In this document: positions 1 through 8,312 of the stretch, in pieces
How positions within the stretch are numbered: the stretch's first letter is position 1
Layout: each line of letters begins with the position of its first letter
Assembly (NCBI RefSeq): GCF_003097235.1
Contig: NZ_QEQQ01000006.1
Coordinates: forward strand, 1 to 64,000
Direction of reading: 5' to 3'
Length of the DNA stretch: 64,000 nucleotides
Source of the DNA: Pseudomonas sp. CC120222-01a
Lineage (GTDB): Bacteria; Pseudomonadota; Gammaproteobacteria; Pseudomonadales; Pseudomonadaceae
Notes under the pieces: generated by a model
The model's database searches: none
Told to the model about the DNA's origin: nothing
What the model saw: only the letters and a program-made list of their open reading frames with translations
Position numbers and translations under genes: made by a program

Positions 1-344
<344 letters not shown>

Positions 345-612
345 CTTATCCAAAACGATGGGTCAGCGAGAAGCGAGAAAACTTTCGGAAATGCAAGCTA
401 AGGAGACGATGTCAACCCTCGCAGCCTTGCATAACCCTGATCTTAGTGCAGGTGGCCGAGACGCTATTGCTGATTTTGGCGACAGACAGGTTAACTCAAG
501 TATTGGTCCTCAGTGGAAAAGCAGGATAGGAGAGCTCCGACAGGCTGCCGAAGAAATGGCCGGAATGGGAAGCAAGGCCGGGCTTTTAAACGTGAAACTA
601 CACAAGTGCTAA
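345..612 (+). pseudogene. C-terminal relic of an Ntox15 (Tde1-like) nuclease toxin, cut by the IS
   Basis: The frame is open from the IS end to the TAA at 610-612. From the first ATG (358) it encodes 84 residues containing LHNPDLSAGG (H25-N-P-D28) and then DFGDRQVNSSIGPQWKSR. The HxxD motif followed by a G..VN.SIG.QW..R block is characteristic of the Ntox15 DNase family, known from the type VI effector Tde1 of Agrobacterium. No ribosome-binding site precedes ATG 358 and the N-terminal delivery region is absent, so I read it as the 3' stub of a toxin gene interrupted by the IS. The two Tdi1-like immunity genes immediately downstream support this. Whether the 5' part survives beyond the IS cannot be seen. 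Confidence 0.72.
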
Positions 613-631
613 CAAACTGGAGGTGATCAAA

Positions 632-1249
632 ATGGATGAAGCATTTTCTGTTTTTATCGAACAAGTCGGTGAGCCTACGCACAGGCAGGAGGTACCCACA
701 TCGACCATAGAGCGTTACAAGGGGAAGCTACCGGATAAACTTCTGCAATATTGGATGGAGCATGGATGGTGTGGGTACGGCGATGGAATGTTTTGGACCG
801 TAAACCCTCAAGAGTATGAGGGCGTAGTCGCCTCTATGCTCGAGAGTGCAAATCTGGCAACGTACGACAAATTCCATCTCATAGCCCGTGGAGCCTTTGG
901 CGACCTTTATTTATTTGGTGAGAAAACCGGATTCTCACTGAAAATCGCACCGCATATAGGCCGATACGTTGGCAGCAAACGTGAAGTCGCGCCGTCCGAC
1001 ATGGACAGGCTAGTGCAGAGCTTCTTCGCCTGCAGAGATTTGGATTCAAATGATTTTGATGACATGTTTGAACCGGCTAAAAAGAGCCTCGGCATACTTG
1101 GCCCGGACGAGATGTATGGCTTTGTTCCGGCCTTGGTGTTCGGCGGCTCCATTCGACTCGATAATCTTGAAAAGCTGAAAGCAATTGAACACTTGGTACT
1201 ACTGTCACAGCTTTGCACAATCGAACCCTATAGCTTTTCCGACTTTTGA
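632..1249 (+). CDS. Tdi1-like immunity protein (GAD-like plus DUF1851), copy 1
   Basis: A 205-residue cytosolic protein with no signal peptide. The N-terminal half is a GAD-like domain with HGWCGYGDGMFW at about 44-55, and the C-terminal half is a DUF1851/Tdi1 C-terminal domain with DEMYGFVPAL near 160. Proteins with this pair of domains are immunity partners of Ntox15 DNase effectors, and the gene starts 20 bp after the toxin relic, as expected of an effector-immunity pair. ATG 632 is preferred over GTG 623 because a GGAGG (619-623) sits 8 bases before it. Base composition is visibly lower in GC than copy 2 and the chromosome beyond, suggesting recent acquisition. The product is roughly half identical to copy 2 by eye. 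Confidence 0.85.
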   Translation: MDEAFSVFIEQVGEPTHRQEVPTSTIERYKGKLPDKLLQYWMEHGWCGYGDGMFWTVNPQEYEGVVASMLESANLATYDKFHLIARGAFGDLYLFGEKTGFSLKIAPHIGRYVGSKREVAPSDMDRLVQSFFACRDLDSNDFDDMFEPAKKSLGILGPDEMYGFVPALVFGGSIRLDNLEKLKAIEHLVLLSQLCTIEPYSFSDF

Positions 1250-1284
1250 AGCCCTTACCCGACAGCAATAAGAGAATCTAAAAA

Positions 1285-1908
1285 ATGAACGTACTCTTCT
1301 CCATTTTCCTCGAAACCTTCAACGACCCCATCGGCCACCAGCCCGTCCCGCCTGCCGCTCTGGACCACTACCAAGGCAAACTCCCAAACCAACTCCTGAC
1401 CTACTGGAAAGACCACGGTTGGTGCGGTTACGGTGGCGGTCTGTTCTGGATGGTCAACCCGCAGGAATACGAAGATGTCGTGTCGTACTGGCTGGCAGGC
1501 ACTCCCTTCGAAACCCGCGACACGTACCACCTCATCGCCCGTAGCGCTTTCGGCGAACTGTACCTGTGGGGCGAAGAAACCGGGTCAGTACTGACCATTA
1601 CCGCCTACGCGTCCCAATATATCGACGGCGCCTGCAGTTCGACCGACGATGAGCGTGACGCGAAGATCCAGGGGCTGCTCATGTGGGTCATGACTGAAGG
1701 GATCGACCTGGACCTGTTCGAATCGGCCAGGGAAACACTGGGAACGTTGGCGCCAGACGAAATGTATGGCTTCGTCCCGGCGTTGATGCTGGGCGGGCCT
1801 GCAAGCCTGGCCAATCTCCAGCGGCTCAAGGCCGACGTGCACCTGATTCTGCTATCCCAGCTTGGCGAACTGGAACCTTGTGCATTCGATGACGAAGAAG
1901 ATGAGTAA
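1285..1908 (+). CDS. Tdi1-like immunity protein (GAD-like plus DUF1851), copy 2
   Basis: A 207-residue paralogue of the preceding gene. It keeps the same landmarks: YQGKLPNQLL, HGWCGYGGGLFW near residue 44, HLIARSAFGELYLWGEETG, and DEMYGFVPALMLGG near 155. It ends in an acidic tail (DDEEDE). Synonymous positions are much richer in G and C than in copy 1, so the two are unlikely to be a fresh tandem duplication. More likely they were acquired at different times or protect against different toxin variants. No strong ribosome-binding site is obvious before the ATG; the 35-bp gap allows translation from the same message. It converges with the molybdenum-enzyme operon 9 bp downstream. Confidence 0.85.
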   Translation: MNVLFSIFLETFNDPIGHQPVPPAALDHYQGKLPNQLLTYWKDHGWCGYGGGLFWMVNPQEYEDVVSYWLAGTPFETRDTYHLIARSAFGELYLWGEETGSVLTITAYASQYIDGACSSTDDERDAKIQGLLMWVMTEGIDLDLFESARETLGTLAPDEMYGFVPALMLGGPASLANLQRLKADVHLILLSQLGELEPCAFDDEEDE

Positions 1909-1917
1909 AACCGACGC

Positions 1918-2484
1918 TCATTGGCGCAGTGCATCGGGCGTATCGACATCCCGCAGCACGCCAGCATCCTCGACCGCCAGCCTGACGCAACGGTCCGGAT
2001 GGGCCCTCACGACCGAGCGCGCCCCTTCATCGCCCGTCAGCCGCGCAAGCGCTGGCCAGAAATCACGCCCGAACAGCACCGGATGGCCCTGCTGCCCGTC
2101 ATGACAAGGCAGAACAATCGTCGACCCACCGGCCTCGCGTGCAAGCAAGCCCAGGGTCGCGGGCTCCACCCAGGGCATGTCACCCAGCAGAATCGCCACC
2201 GCCTGTGCCTCGCTGTCGACCAGCGAAGCGGCGCCAGCCGCCAGACTATGGCCCAAGCCCTGCGTGAAATCGGCACTGCCGATGACCCGGCACGCCGACG
2301 GCAGCCCCAGCTCCTCTCCCCGCTCGCCGTCACGCAACACCACCCGCACGTCATCGAACACCGTGCAGGCACGTTCGACACTGTGCACCAGCAAGCTGCG
2401 ACCATCGGCCATCAGCGCGCGGCGCTTGTCAGCACCGAAACGCACGCTGCTGCCAGCCGCCAACACCAGCGCCACCACACTCAC
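1918..2484 (-). CDS. MobA/MocA-like molybdenum cofactor nucleotidyltransferase
   Basis: 188 residues with the nucleotidyltransferase N-terminal signature LVLAAGSSVRFGADKR (about residues 6-21), which binds CTP or GTP for attachment to molybdopterin, and LLGDMPWV near 100. MocA-type proteins make the molybdopterin cytosine dinucleotide used by xanthine-oxidase-family enzymes. It is the last gene of the molybdenum hydroxylase operon. Its GTG start overlaps the TGA of the XdhC-like gene (GTGA), indicating translational coupling. The MCD rather than MGD specificity is inferred from context, because the enzyme encoded upstream belongs to the xanthine oxidase family. Confidence 0.85.
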   Translation of the reverse strand: MSVVALVLAAGSSVRFGADKRRALMADGRSLLVHSVERACTVFDDVRVVLRDGERGEELGLPSACRVIGSADFTQGLGHSLAAGAASLVDSEAQAVAILLGDMPWVEPATLGLLAREAGGSTIVLPCHDGQQGHPVLFGRDFWPALARLTGDEGARSVVRAHPDRCVRLAVEDAGVLRDVDTPDALRQ

Positions 2485-3452
2485 AGCGCCGCCCGCCCGA
2501 TGCCGTTGCGCAGGCGCAGGATATCGGCGAGCACCGCCAGGGCGATCTCGGCCGGGGTCTTGCTGCCCAGGTTGAGGCCGATTGGCGCGTGGATCCGCGC
2601 CAGCTCGTCGTAGCCCAGGCCGCCGATGCGGTGCAAGCGTTTGCGACGCTTGTCGGAGGTGGCCTTCGAGCCCATCACGCCGATGTAGAACGCTTCGGTA
2701 CGCACGGCTTCAAGCATGGCCAGGTCATCGATTTTCGGATCATGGGTCAATGCAACCACCGCCGTGTCGGCATGGCAACCGCCATTGGCGATGAACTCCG
2801 ACGGCAGCTCGCGGCGCACCTCGATACCGTCCAGCACCACGCCTTCAAGCACCTCGTCACGCGGGTCGCAGAGGATGACTTCAAAGCCCATGCCTTTACC
2901 GAACTCGGCGCAGAAATGCGCGACGCTGGAGTAGCCAGCCAGCAGCAGGCGCTGGGCAGCGCCGACACGCAGGCGCACGCGGCCGCTTTCGCGTTCCACA
3001 CGCGGCCCCTGGCTGTGGTCGTCGACAACCATGCGCTCACCTTGCGGCAGGCTCACCTCGCGCAACAACCGGCGCTGGCCGCGCAGCGCGCCTTCCAGCT
3101 CACGCAGGTGGGCCTGCACGTCACAGTCGGCCGGCAGGTTTTCCACCAGTACCTCGAGCACGCCGCCACAAGGCAGGCGAATACTCGAACGCGTGTCGCT
3201 GCCATCGCCATAGCGCACGATGGCAATCGGCTCGGGAAATTCGCCCCGTGCCACGCGTTCGAGGAAGTCATCTTCGACGCAACCACCCGACAGCGAACCC
3301 AGCCACTGGCCGCTGGCGCTGACCGCCAGCAACGAGCCCGGCGCACGCGGCGCCGAGCCGTAGGTGGCGAGCACCGTGCACAACCACACCCGCTGGCCAC
3401 TGCACGACCACTGCAGCGCCTGGCTGATGACCTGGAGATCGAGATGCTGCAC
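2481..3452 (-). CDS. XdhC/CoxI-family molybdenum enzyme maturation factor
   Basis: 323 residues. The N-terminal XdhC/CoxI domain carries TYGSAPRAPGSLLAV and GSLSGGCVEDDF (about 30-60). A Rossmann-like C-terminal domain has LLLAGYSSVAHF, CDPRDEV, VALTHDPKID and YIGVMGSK. XdhC-type proteins bind the molybdenum cofactor, promote its sulfuration and insert it into hydroxylases of the xanthine dehydrogenase family. The start is GTG at 3452, only 3 bp after the stop of the cytochrome gene. It is not the xdhC of the xdhAB genes at the far right of the window but appears dedicated to this operon. Confidence 0.88.
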   Translation of the reverse strand: MQHLDLQVISQALQWSCSGQRVWLCTVLATYGSAPRAPGSLLAVSASGQWLGSLSGGCVEDDFLERVARGEFPEPIAIVRYGDGSDTRSSIRLPCGGVLEVLVENLPADCDVQAHLRELEGALRGQRRLLREVSLPQGERMVVDDHSQGPRVERESGRVRLRVGAAQRLLLAGYSSVAHFCAEFGKGMGFEVILCDPRDEVLEGVVLDGIEVRRELPSEFIANGGCHADTAVVALTHDPKIDDLAMLEAVRTEAFYIGVMGSKATSDKRRKRLHRIGGLGYDELARIHAPIGLNLGSKTPAEIALAVLADILRLRNGIGRAAL

Positions 3453-3455
3453 GGT

Positions 3456-4667
3456 TTACTCCGCCTTCAGCTCGGCGAGCTGCTGTACGGTCAGGTCACC
3501 GGGCAATCCACCCCAGGCCTGGCGCAGGTAGTTGACCATGTCCGTCACTTGCTGGTCGTCGAGCTTGTCGGCGAAGCCCGGCATCGGCTGCATGCGCTCG
3601 AAGCCGGTGAACTGTTGCTCACGGATACCGTCGCGGATGGCCTTGACCAGGTTGCGCGAGTCGGCCTGGCGCAGCACCGTGTTGCCGTCCATGGCCACCG
3701 CGATGTGTGGCTTGCCTTCGCCGTCGACACCATGGCAGCCGGCGCATACGTTGAGGTACTGCTGATGGCCGCGCTTGGCGCTGTCGCTCATCTGCTCCAG
3801 GGCAACGGCCTTGATCGCCTTGGCCGGCGGCGGCTGGTCGCCGAGCAGGTAGGTGGCCATGGCCGCCAGGTCGGCGTCTTGCAGATGCTGGGTGCTGTGG
3901 TGCACCACCGGGAACATCTCGTTGAACATGCTGCCCTGGGCGCTGATGCCGTGCTTGAGGAAGGTGGTCAGGTCCGGCTGGGTCCAGCCGCGGTCGGCCA
4001 GGTCCTGGGCCAGCAGGCTCGGCGCCAGGTAGCCACCGAGCAGGCCACCGCTCAGGCGCTGGTCCTGCTGCAGCGCACCGATAGGGTTGCGCGGCGTGTG
4101 GCACTCGCCGCAGTGGCCCATGACCTCGACCATGTACTGCCCGCGCTGCCAGGCCGGGCTTTTGCCCTCGGTCGGCTGCAGTTGCACGCTCTTGCCATAC
4201 AGCATGTTCCAGCCGGTCAGCCCAAGGCGCACGTTGAACGGGAAGCTCAATGCGGTCTGCGGGGCCGGGCGGTTGATCGGCGGTACGGTCATCAGGTAGG
4301 CGAGGATCGCATCGGAATCCTCGCGCTTGATCAGGTGGTACGAGGTGTACGGCATCGCCGGGTAGAGGTTGGCGCCATCCTTGCGCTTGCCCTCGGTGAC
4401 CGCGGCGAAGAATTCGTCGGCCGTGTAGTTGCCAATACCGTACTGCTTGTCCGGGGTGATGTTGCTGCCATAGATGGTGCCGAACGGCGAATGGATCGGC
4501 AGGCCACCGGCGAACGGCGCACCGCCTTCGGCCGTGTGGCAGGCCATGCAGTCGGCGGCACGGGCCAGGTATTCACCGCGCTTGACCTGCGCCTCATCGG
4601 CCGCCTGGGCCAGCGAAACGACGGCAAGGCCGAGGGCCAGCGCGAGCGTGCTACGAATGAAGCCCAT
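3456..4667 (-). CDS. Triheme cytochrome c subunit of the molybdenum hydroxylase
   Basis: 403 residues with an N-terminal Sec signal peptide (about 1-22, ending AQA) and three CxxCH heme sites: CMACH, CGECH and CAGCH. This is the alcohol/aldehyde dehydrogenase-type membrane-anchored electron acceptor that passes electrons from a periplasmic molybdenum enzyme to the respiratory chain. ATG 4667 is chosen over the TTG at 4673 because an AGGAGG lies about 7 bases upstream and overlaps the stop of the [2Fe-2S] gene. It is cotranscribed with the other subunits. The physiological substrate of the complex cannot be read from sequence; aldehydes or N-heterocycles are the usual ones in this subfamily. 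Confidence 0.9.
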   Translation of the reverse strand: MGFIRSTLALALGLAVVSLAQAADEAQVKRGEYLARAADCMACHTAEGGAPFAGGLPIHSPFGTIYGSNITPDKQYGIGNYTADEFFAAVTEGKRKDGANLYPAMPYTSYHLIKREDSDAILAYLMTVPPINRPAPQTALSFPFNVRLGLTGWNMLYGKSVQLQPTEGKSPAWQRGQYMVEVMGHCGECHTPRNPIGALQQDQRLSGGLLGGYLAPSLLAQDLADRGWTQPDLTTFLKHGISAQGSMFNEMFPVVHHSTQHLQDADLAAMATYLLGDQPPPAKAIKAVALEQMSDSAKRGHQQYLNVCAGCHGVDGEGKPHIAVAMDGNTVLRQADSRNLVKAIRDGIREQQFTGFERMQPMPGFADKLDDQQVTDMVNYLRQAWGGLPGDLTVQQLAELKAE

Positions 4668-4669
4668 GC

Positions 4670-5206
4670 TCAACCCTCCTTGACCAGGCCTAGGTCATTG
4701 AGCACCGTGCGGGTGGCGTCGTAGTAACGCACGTACCCGGTGCAACGGCAGATGTGGTGGCCGAGGCTGGCCTCGATACGGTCTTCCACTTCGCTCTTCT
4801 TCAACGGCTGGCGCTGGGCGGTTTCCACCAGCACCGTGGCGGCATTGACGAAGCCCGGCGCGCAATAGCTGCACTGGAAGGCGAACAGGTCGACGAACTT
4901 CTGCTGGATCGGGTTCAGCGTCAGGTTGCCGGCCTCATCTTGCTTGGCATGGCCTTCGATGGTGCGGACCTTCTTGCCCTCGAAGTAGTGCGCGCCGGTG
5001 ATGCAGGTGCGCACTTCCTCGCTGGTGCCGTCAGGGTTGTCGACGATCACCACGCAGGCATGGCAGATGCCCTGGCCGCAGCCCAGGCGGGAACCTGTGA
5101 GGTTCTGGTGTTCGTGCAGGTAGTCGATCATCGCCAGGTCATCAGGGACCTCGACCGGGCCGACCGGTTGACCGTTGAGGGTCAGTTGCAGTGGACGGTT
5201 AGCCAT
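4670..5206 (-). CDS. [2Fe-2S] small subunit of the molybdenum hydroxylase
   Basis: 178 residues with the two-cluster architecture of xanthine-oxidase-family small subunits. A plant-type ferredoxin cluster uses CGQGICHAC (about 43-51) and a downstream CIT cysteine. The helical-bundle cluster uses CSYCAPGF and CRCTGYVRYYDATRTV. The protein relays electrons from the molybdenum centre to the cytochrome subunit. The start is the ATG at 5206, which overlaps the last codons of the large-subunit gene (stop at 5199-5201). No signal peptide is present, so the protein is presumably exported as a passenger with the Tat-signal-bearing large subunit, as known for related periplasmic enzymes. Confidence 0.92.
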   Translation of the reverse strand: MANRPLQLTLNGQPVGPVEVPDDLAMIDYLHEHQNLTGSRLGCGQGICHACVVIVDNPDGTSEEVRTCITGAHYFEGKKVRTIEGHAKQDEAGNLTLNPIQQKFVDLFAFQCSYCAPGFVNAATVLVETAQRQPLKKSEVEDRIEASLGHHICRCTGYVRYYDATRTVLNDLGLVKEG

Positions 5207-8030
5207 TGAGGGCCTCCTTGATACGGGCTGGGGTGATGGGGAGATCGCGCACGCGCTTGCCAATGGCATGCGCCACGGCGTTGCCGATGGCACCGACGAC
5301 CGGGATCATCACCACTTCGGCGATGCCCTTGGATGGATCGGTCGGTGACAGCGGCGGGAGGATTTCGCTGGTCTGTTTCCACACCGCCACATCCCGTGCG
5401 TGCGGCAGGCGGTAGCGGTTGAAGTTCCAGTCGCCCTCCCCGGGCCCGCCCTCGTACAACGGCATTTCTTCGGTCAGTGCATGGCCGATGCCCATGGCGA
5501 TGCCGCCTTCGAGCTGGCCCTTGACCAGTTCCGGCACCAGCACGCGGCCGCACTCGACCCAGCTGTGGTGGTTGAGCACCTCAACCTCGTGGGTACCCTT
5601 GTTGACCTTGACCTCGACGATGGTCGCCACCGGGCTGTAGTAGGTGACCATGGCGTTGTTCAGCTGGGTATCCGGGTAGGCAGCGTTCTGCCGGTCGAGC
5701 AGGTGGTAGCCATGGCTGCTCATCTGCGCCTTCTTGGCATTGACCGCGCCATCGCCGTACTTCACCGCCACGGCGTCGAGCGGAAAGCGCTCACGCACGC
5801 CGTCGATGACGAAGTCGGCCTCGGCCCAGCTCCAGCGGTTGAAGCCGTGCACGCTGACGCCGGTGACCAGCCCCATCTCATGGGCCTTCTGCGCCAGTTG
5901 GGCGAACGGGATCGGCGCCAGGCCGTTACCGGTCAGCTCGCCGTTGACCCACACCGCGTTTTCACGGCGCACCACCAGCGGGTTGGCCTGGCCACCGTGC
6001 GGGCCCTGGCTCCAGAGGGCCATGGCCGCTGGCCACAGGCCGTGATTGAACAGCACGCGAGCCGCTTCACGGGTGGCGTGGCTGAAGTAGAACGCCGAGT
6101 TGGTCGCCGACGACGGCGAGGCCAGCTTGCCGACCCAGCGCGGGTTGCGCAGTGCGGCGTCCTGTTCGGGCTGGCTGATCAGGTACGGGTTGCCGCTGGT
6201 GGTCAGCTGCAGTTCCGGCCATTCGGTGACGGCGGTCTTCACCTCGTCGGCCGAGCGGCCGAGGAAATCGCTGACCACCAGCGCCTGGGACGTGGACATG
6301 CCAGTGCCCAGCTCGGTGCCGATGTGGCGCAGGCTGATGCGGCCATCCGCAGTGAACTCGACGCTGGCCATCGGCGCCTCGGAGCCAGTGCCGAAGTCCT
6401 TCTGGCAGATGGCGAAGCCGACGCCGTACCAGTGGTCCGGGTCCTTGGCGTCCATCTGCTGCTTGCGCGCATCGCGGTTGCGCCACCAGTCGTGCACGGC
6501 GGCCTTGTCGAGGATCTCGTACAAGCGCAGGGCGCCGGCCGGGACCGCACCCTGGGTGTTCTTCATGCCCGACTTCAGGGCGTTGGCGCGGCGCAGGTCG
6601 ATGGCGTCTACGCCCAGGCGACCGGCGATTTCATCCACCATCATCTCGGTGGCGGCCATGCTCTGCAGGGTGCCGTAGCCGCGCATGGAGCCGGCCTCGA
6701 CGCCGCGCGAGTAGTAGGCGGTCACCGACAGGTCGTTCTGCGGCATGTAGTAGATCGACTGCGCCGCGGTGGCGCCCACCGCAGCCACCGACGGGCTGTA
6801 GTTGATGCGCCCGCCGCCGTCGCAGCTCATGTCGGCGCGGAAGATCTTGAAGCGGTTGTCCTTCTTGTCCACGGCCAGCTGATAGCGGATATCGAAGGCA
6901 TGGCGCTTGATGCCGCTCTGGAACTGCTCATAGCGGTCGTTGGCCAGGCGGATCGGTACACCGGCGCCATACAGTGCGGCCACAGCGGCGTAGAAGACGA
7001 AGATGTTGTTGTCTTTGGAGCCGTAGCCCACGGTGTAGCCCGGGTGCATGTTCAGCGTGTTCAGGGCGAAGCGCGACGGCTTGATCATGTGCACGCATTC
7101 CTGCGCCACTTCGAACGGGCACTGGGTCGCGACCACGAAGTGCAGCGTGCCGGTCGCCGGGTCGTACCAGCCGTTGCCGTTGTCCGGTTCCAGTGCAGCG
7201 GGTTCGATGGACGGCGTCTTGTAGCGCTCGTCGAACACCAGCCAGTCCTCGGGCGGGTTGTCCAGTTGCTCGCCCATGCGCTTGGCGTAGAACAGGCCCT
7301 GCTCGGTCAGGTCACCGTGCTGGTTGGGCGCTTTCGACCACACCGGTTTGCGGTTGAGGATGGTCGGGAACAGCATGGAATTTTTCAGGCTGGAGAATTC
7401 ATCGTCGTCGAACGGCGTGGCGCCGCCCACACGCACGAAACGGAAGCTGCCATAGGGGTCACGCTGGTAGAGCGGAGCCTGGGCGCCGTACTGGATCGCC
7501 TTGTCGTTGAACTGCAGCTTGCGCTTGGCCTGCCGGAAGCGCTCGAAGTCGTGCCAGATCAGGATCGCCACCGGGTGGCCGATGAACATCGGCACCTGGC
7601 CGGGCGGCAGCAGCGGGTCGGGCGAATGGGCCTCGGGCCAGGCGATGCCATCCTTGGCCAGGTCGGCGGCGGTGACGATACGGTCCGGCTGCAGGTCGGC
7701 GCCGAGCAGGCTGAGGTCATGGCCGGCATAGATGCGGTCGACCTTGGTCGCCTTGAGCAGCAGCGCGTGGCCTTGCTGGGTCGGCCAGCCGGGCATGTCC
7801 TTGGCGCGGATGTCGCGGGCGAAGACCTTGTTGCCACAGACCTTGGACAGCGCATCGTTACGGAAACGCGCCTTGCCGTCGTGGTTCATCCACTTTTGCG
7901 GCGAGGTGGTAACGCGCTCCTCCATCAGGGCGGCGAACGCCTGGCTGCCGAGTGGCGCCATGGTCACGCCGACACCAGCGATCAGGCCGCCTTGCAAGAA
8001 GGCGCGCCGGGAAATATCACGGTTGGACAT
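5199..8030 (-). CDS. Tat-exported molybdopterin-binding subunit, isoquinoline-oxidoreductase/aldehyde-dehydrogenase type
   Basis: 943 residues. It begins with a twin-arginine signal (SRRAFLQGG within the first 20 residues, then a hydrophobic stretch ending in an AFA-type site), so the folded enzyme acts in the periplasm. The rest is the xanthine dehydrogenase large-subunit fold in the IorB-like arrangement; GSMRGYGTLQ and GTELGTGMSTSQAL match cofactor-binding loops, and GGIAMGIGHAL lies near the C-terminus. ATG 8030 is preferred because GAGGA precedes it by about 7 bases and it starts directly at the Tat signal; in-frame codons upstream have no support. It is the first gene of a five-gene operon including its own XdhC and MocA factors. 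Substrate is unknown; aldehyde oxidation or N-heteroaromatic hydroxylation are plausible. Confidence 0.88.
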   Translation of the reverse strand: MSNRDISRRAFLQGGLIAGVGVTMAPLGSQAFAALMEERVTTSPQKWMNHDGKARFRNDALSKVCGNKVFARDIRAKDMPGWPTQQGHALLLKATKVDRIYAGHDLSLLGADLQPDRIVTAADLAKDGIAWPEAHSPDPLLPPGQVPMFIGHPVAILIWHDFERFRQAKRKLQFNDKAIQYGAQAPLYQRDPYGSFRFVRVGGATPFDDDEFSSLKNSMLFPTILNRKPVWSKAPNQHGDLTEQGLFYAKRMGEQLDNPPEDWLVFDERYKTPSIEPAALEPDNGNGWYDPATGTLHFVVATQCPFEVAQECVHMIKPSRFALNTLNMHPGYTVGYGSKDNNIFVFYAAVAALYGAGVPIRLANDRYEQFQSGIKRHAFDIRYQLAVDKKDNRFKIFRADMSCDGGGRINYSPSVAAVGATAAQSIYYMPQNDLSVTAYYSRGVEAGSMRGYGTLQSMAATEMMVDEIAGRLGVDAIDLRRANALKSGMKNTQGAVPAGALRLYEILDKAAVHDWWRNRDARKQQMDAKDPDHWYGVGFAICQKDFGTGSEAPMASVEFTADGRISLRHIGTELGTGMSTSQALVVSDFLGRSADEVKTAVTEWPELQLTTSGNPYLISQPEQDAALRNPRWVGKLASPSSATNSAFYFSHATREAARVLFNHGLWPAAMALWSQGPHGGQANPLVVRRENAVWVNGELTGNGLAPIPFAQLAQKAHEMGLVTGVSVHGFNRWSWAEADFVIDGVRERFPLDAVAVKYGDGAVNAKKAQMSSHGYHLLDRQNAAYPDTQLNNAMVTYYSPVATIVEVKVNKGTHEVEVLNHHSWVECGRVLVPELVKGQLEGGIAMGIGHALTEEMPLYEGGPGEGDWNFNRYRLPHARDVAVWKQTSEILPPLSPTDPSKGIAEVVMIPVVGAIGNAVAHAIGKRVRDLPITPARIKEALNG

Positions 8031-8182
8031 GCTTGATCCTCTGGGCAGAAGAATTTCTGCCCATGCTTTTTTGATTCTTGTGCGGGGGACTCGGAAGGGT
8101 GAGAACCTTGTCACGCGGGTCAGAAAAAACTGACTTCTGCGTCAACTTTACAACAAGAATATGGGCATAAGCAAAGTCAAGC

Positions 8183-8264
8183 CGACAATATGTCGCGCTG
8201 TGTCAAAGGCCGACATGCGGCCGCGCCGCAGCAGCTTCGGCAGGAACGGTTAACCTTGGGTTAA
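8183..8264. promoter_or_regulatory. Inverted repeats in the divergent spacer before the dsbD-like gene
   Basis: The 282-bp gap between the divergent molybdenum enzyme and dsbD-like genes (8031-8312) holds two clean short palindromes. One is CGACA-ATA-TGTCG at 8183-8195 and the other TTAACC-TTG-GGTTAA at 8250-8264, the latter 49 bp before the dsbD start. They may be regulator sites but match no operator that I recognise with confidence. Otherwise I see nothing coding in the gap. Confidence 0.3.
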
Positions 8265-8312
8265 TCGACCCCAGCCAGCATGGCCACCATTCCGTACTGC
8301 CAAGGCGAAGAC

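Noticed and set aside
2589..4724. A 711-codon plus-strand frame opposite xdhC-like and cytochrome genes
   Set aside because: It crosses two real genes on the other strand and has no family features.
5400..8036. An 878-codon plus-strand frame opposite the molybdenum enzyme gene
   Set aside because: Shadow of the real gene: no motifs, no ribosome site, and the minus strand encodes a complete Tat-exported enzyme.
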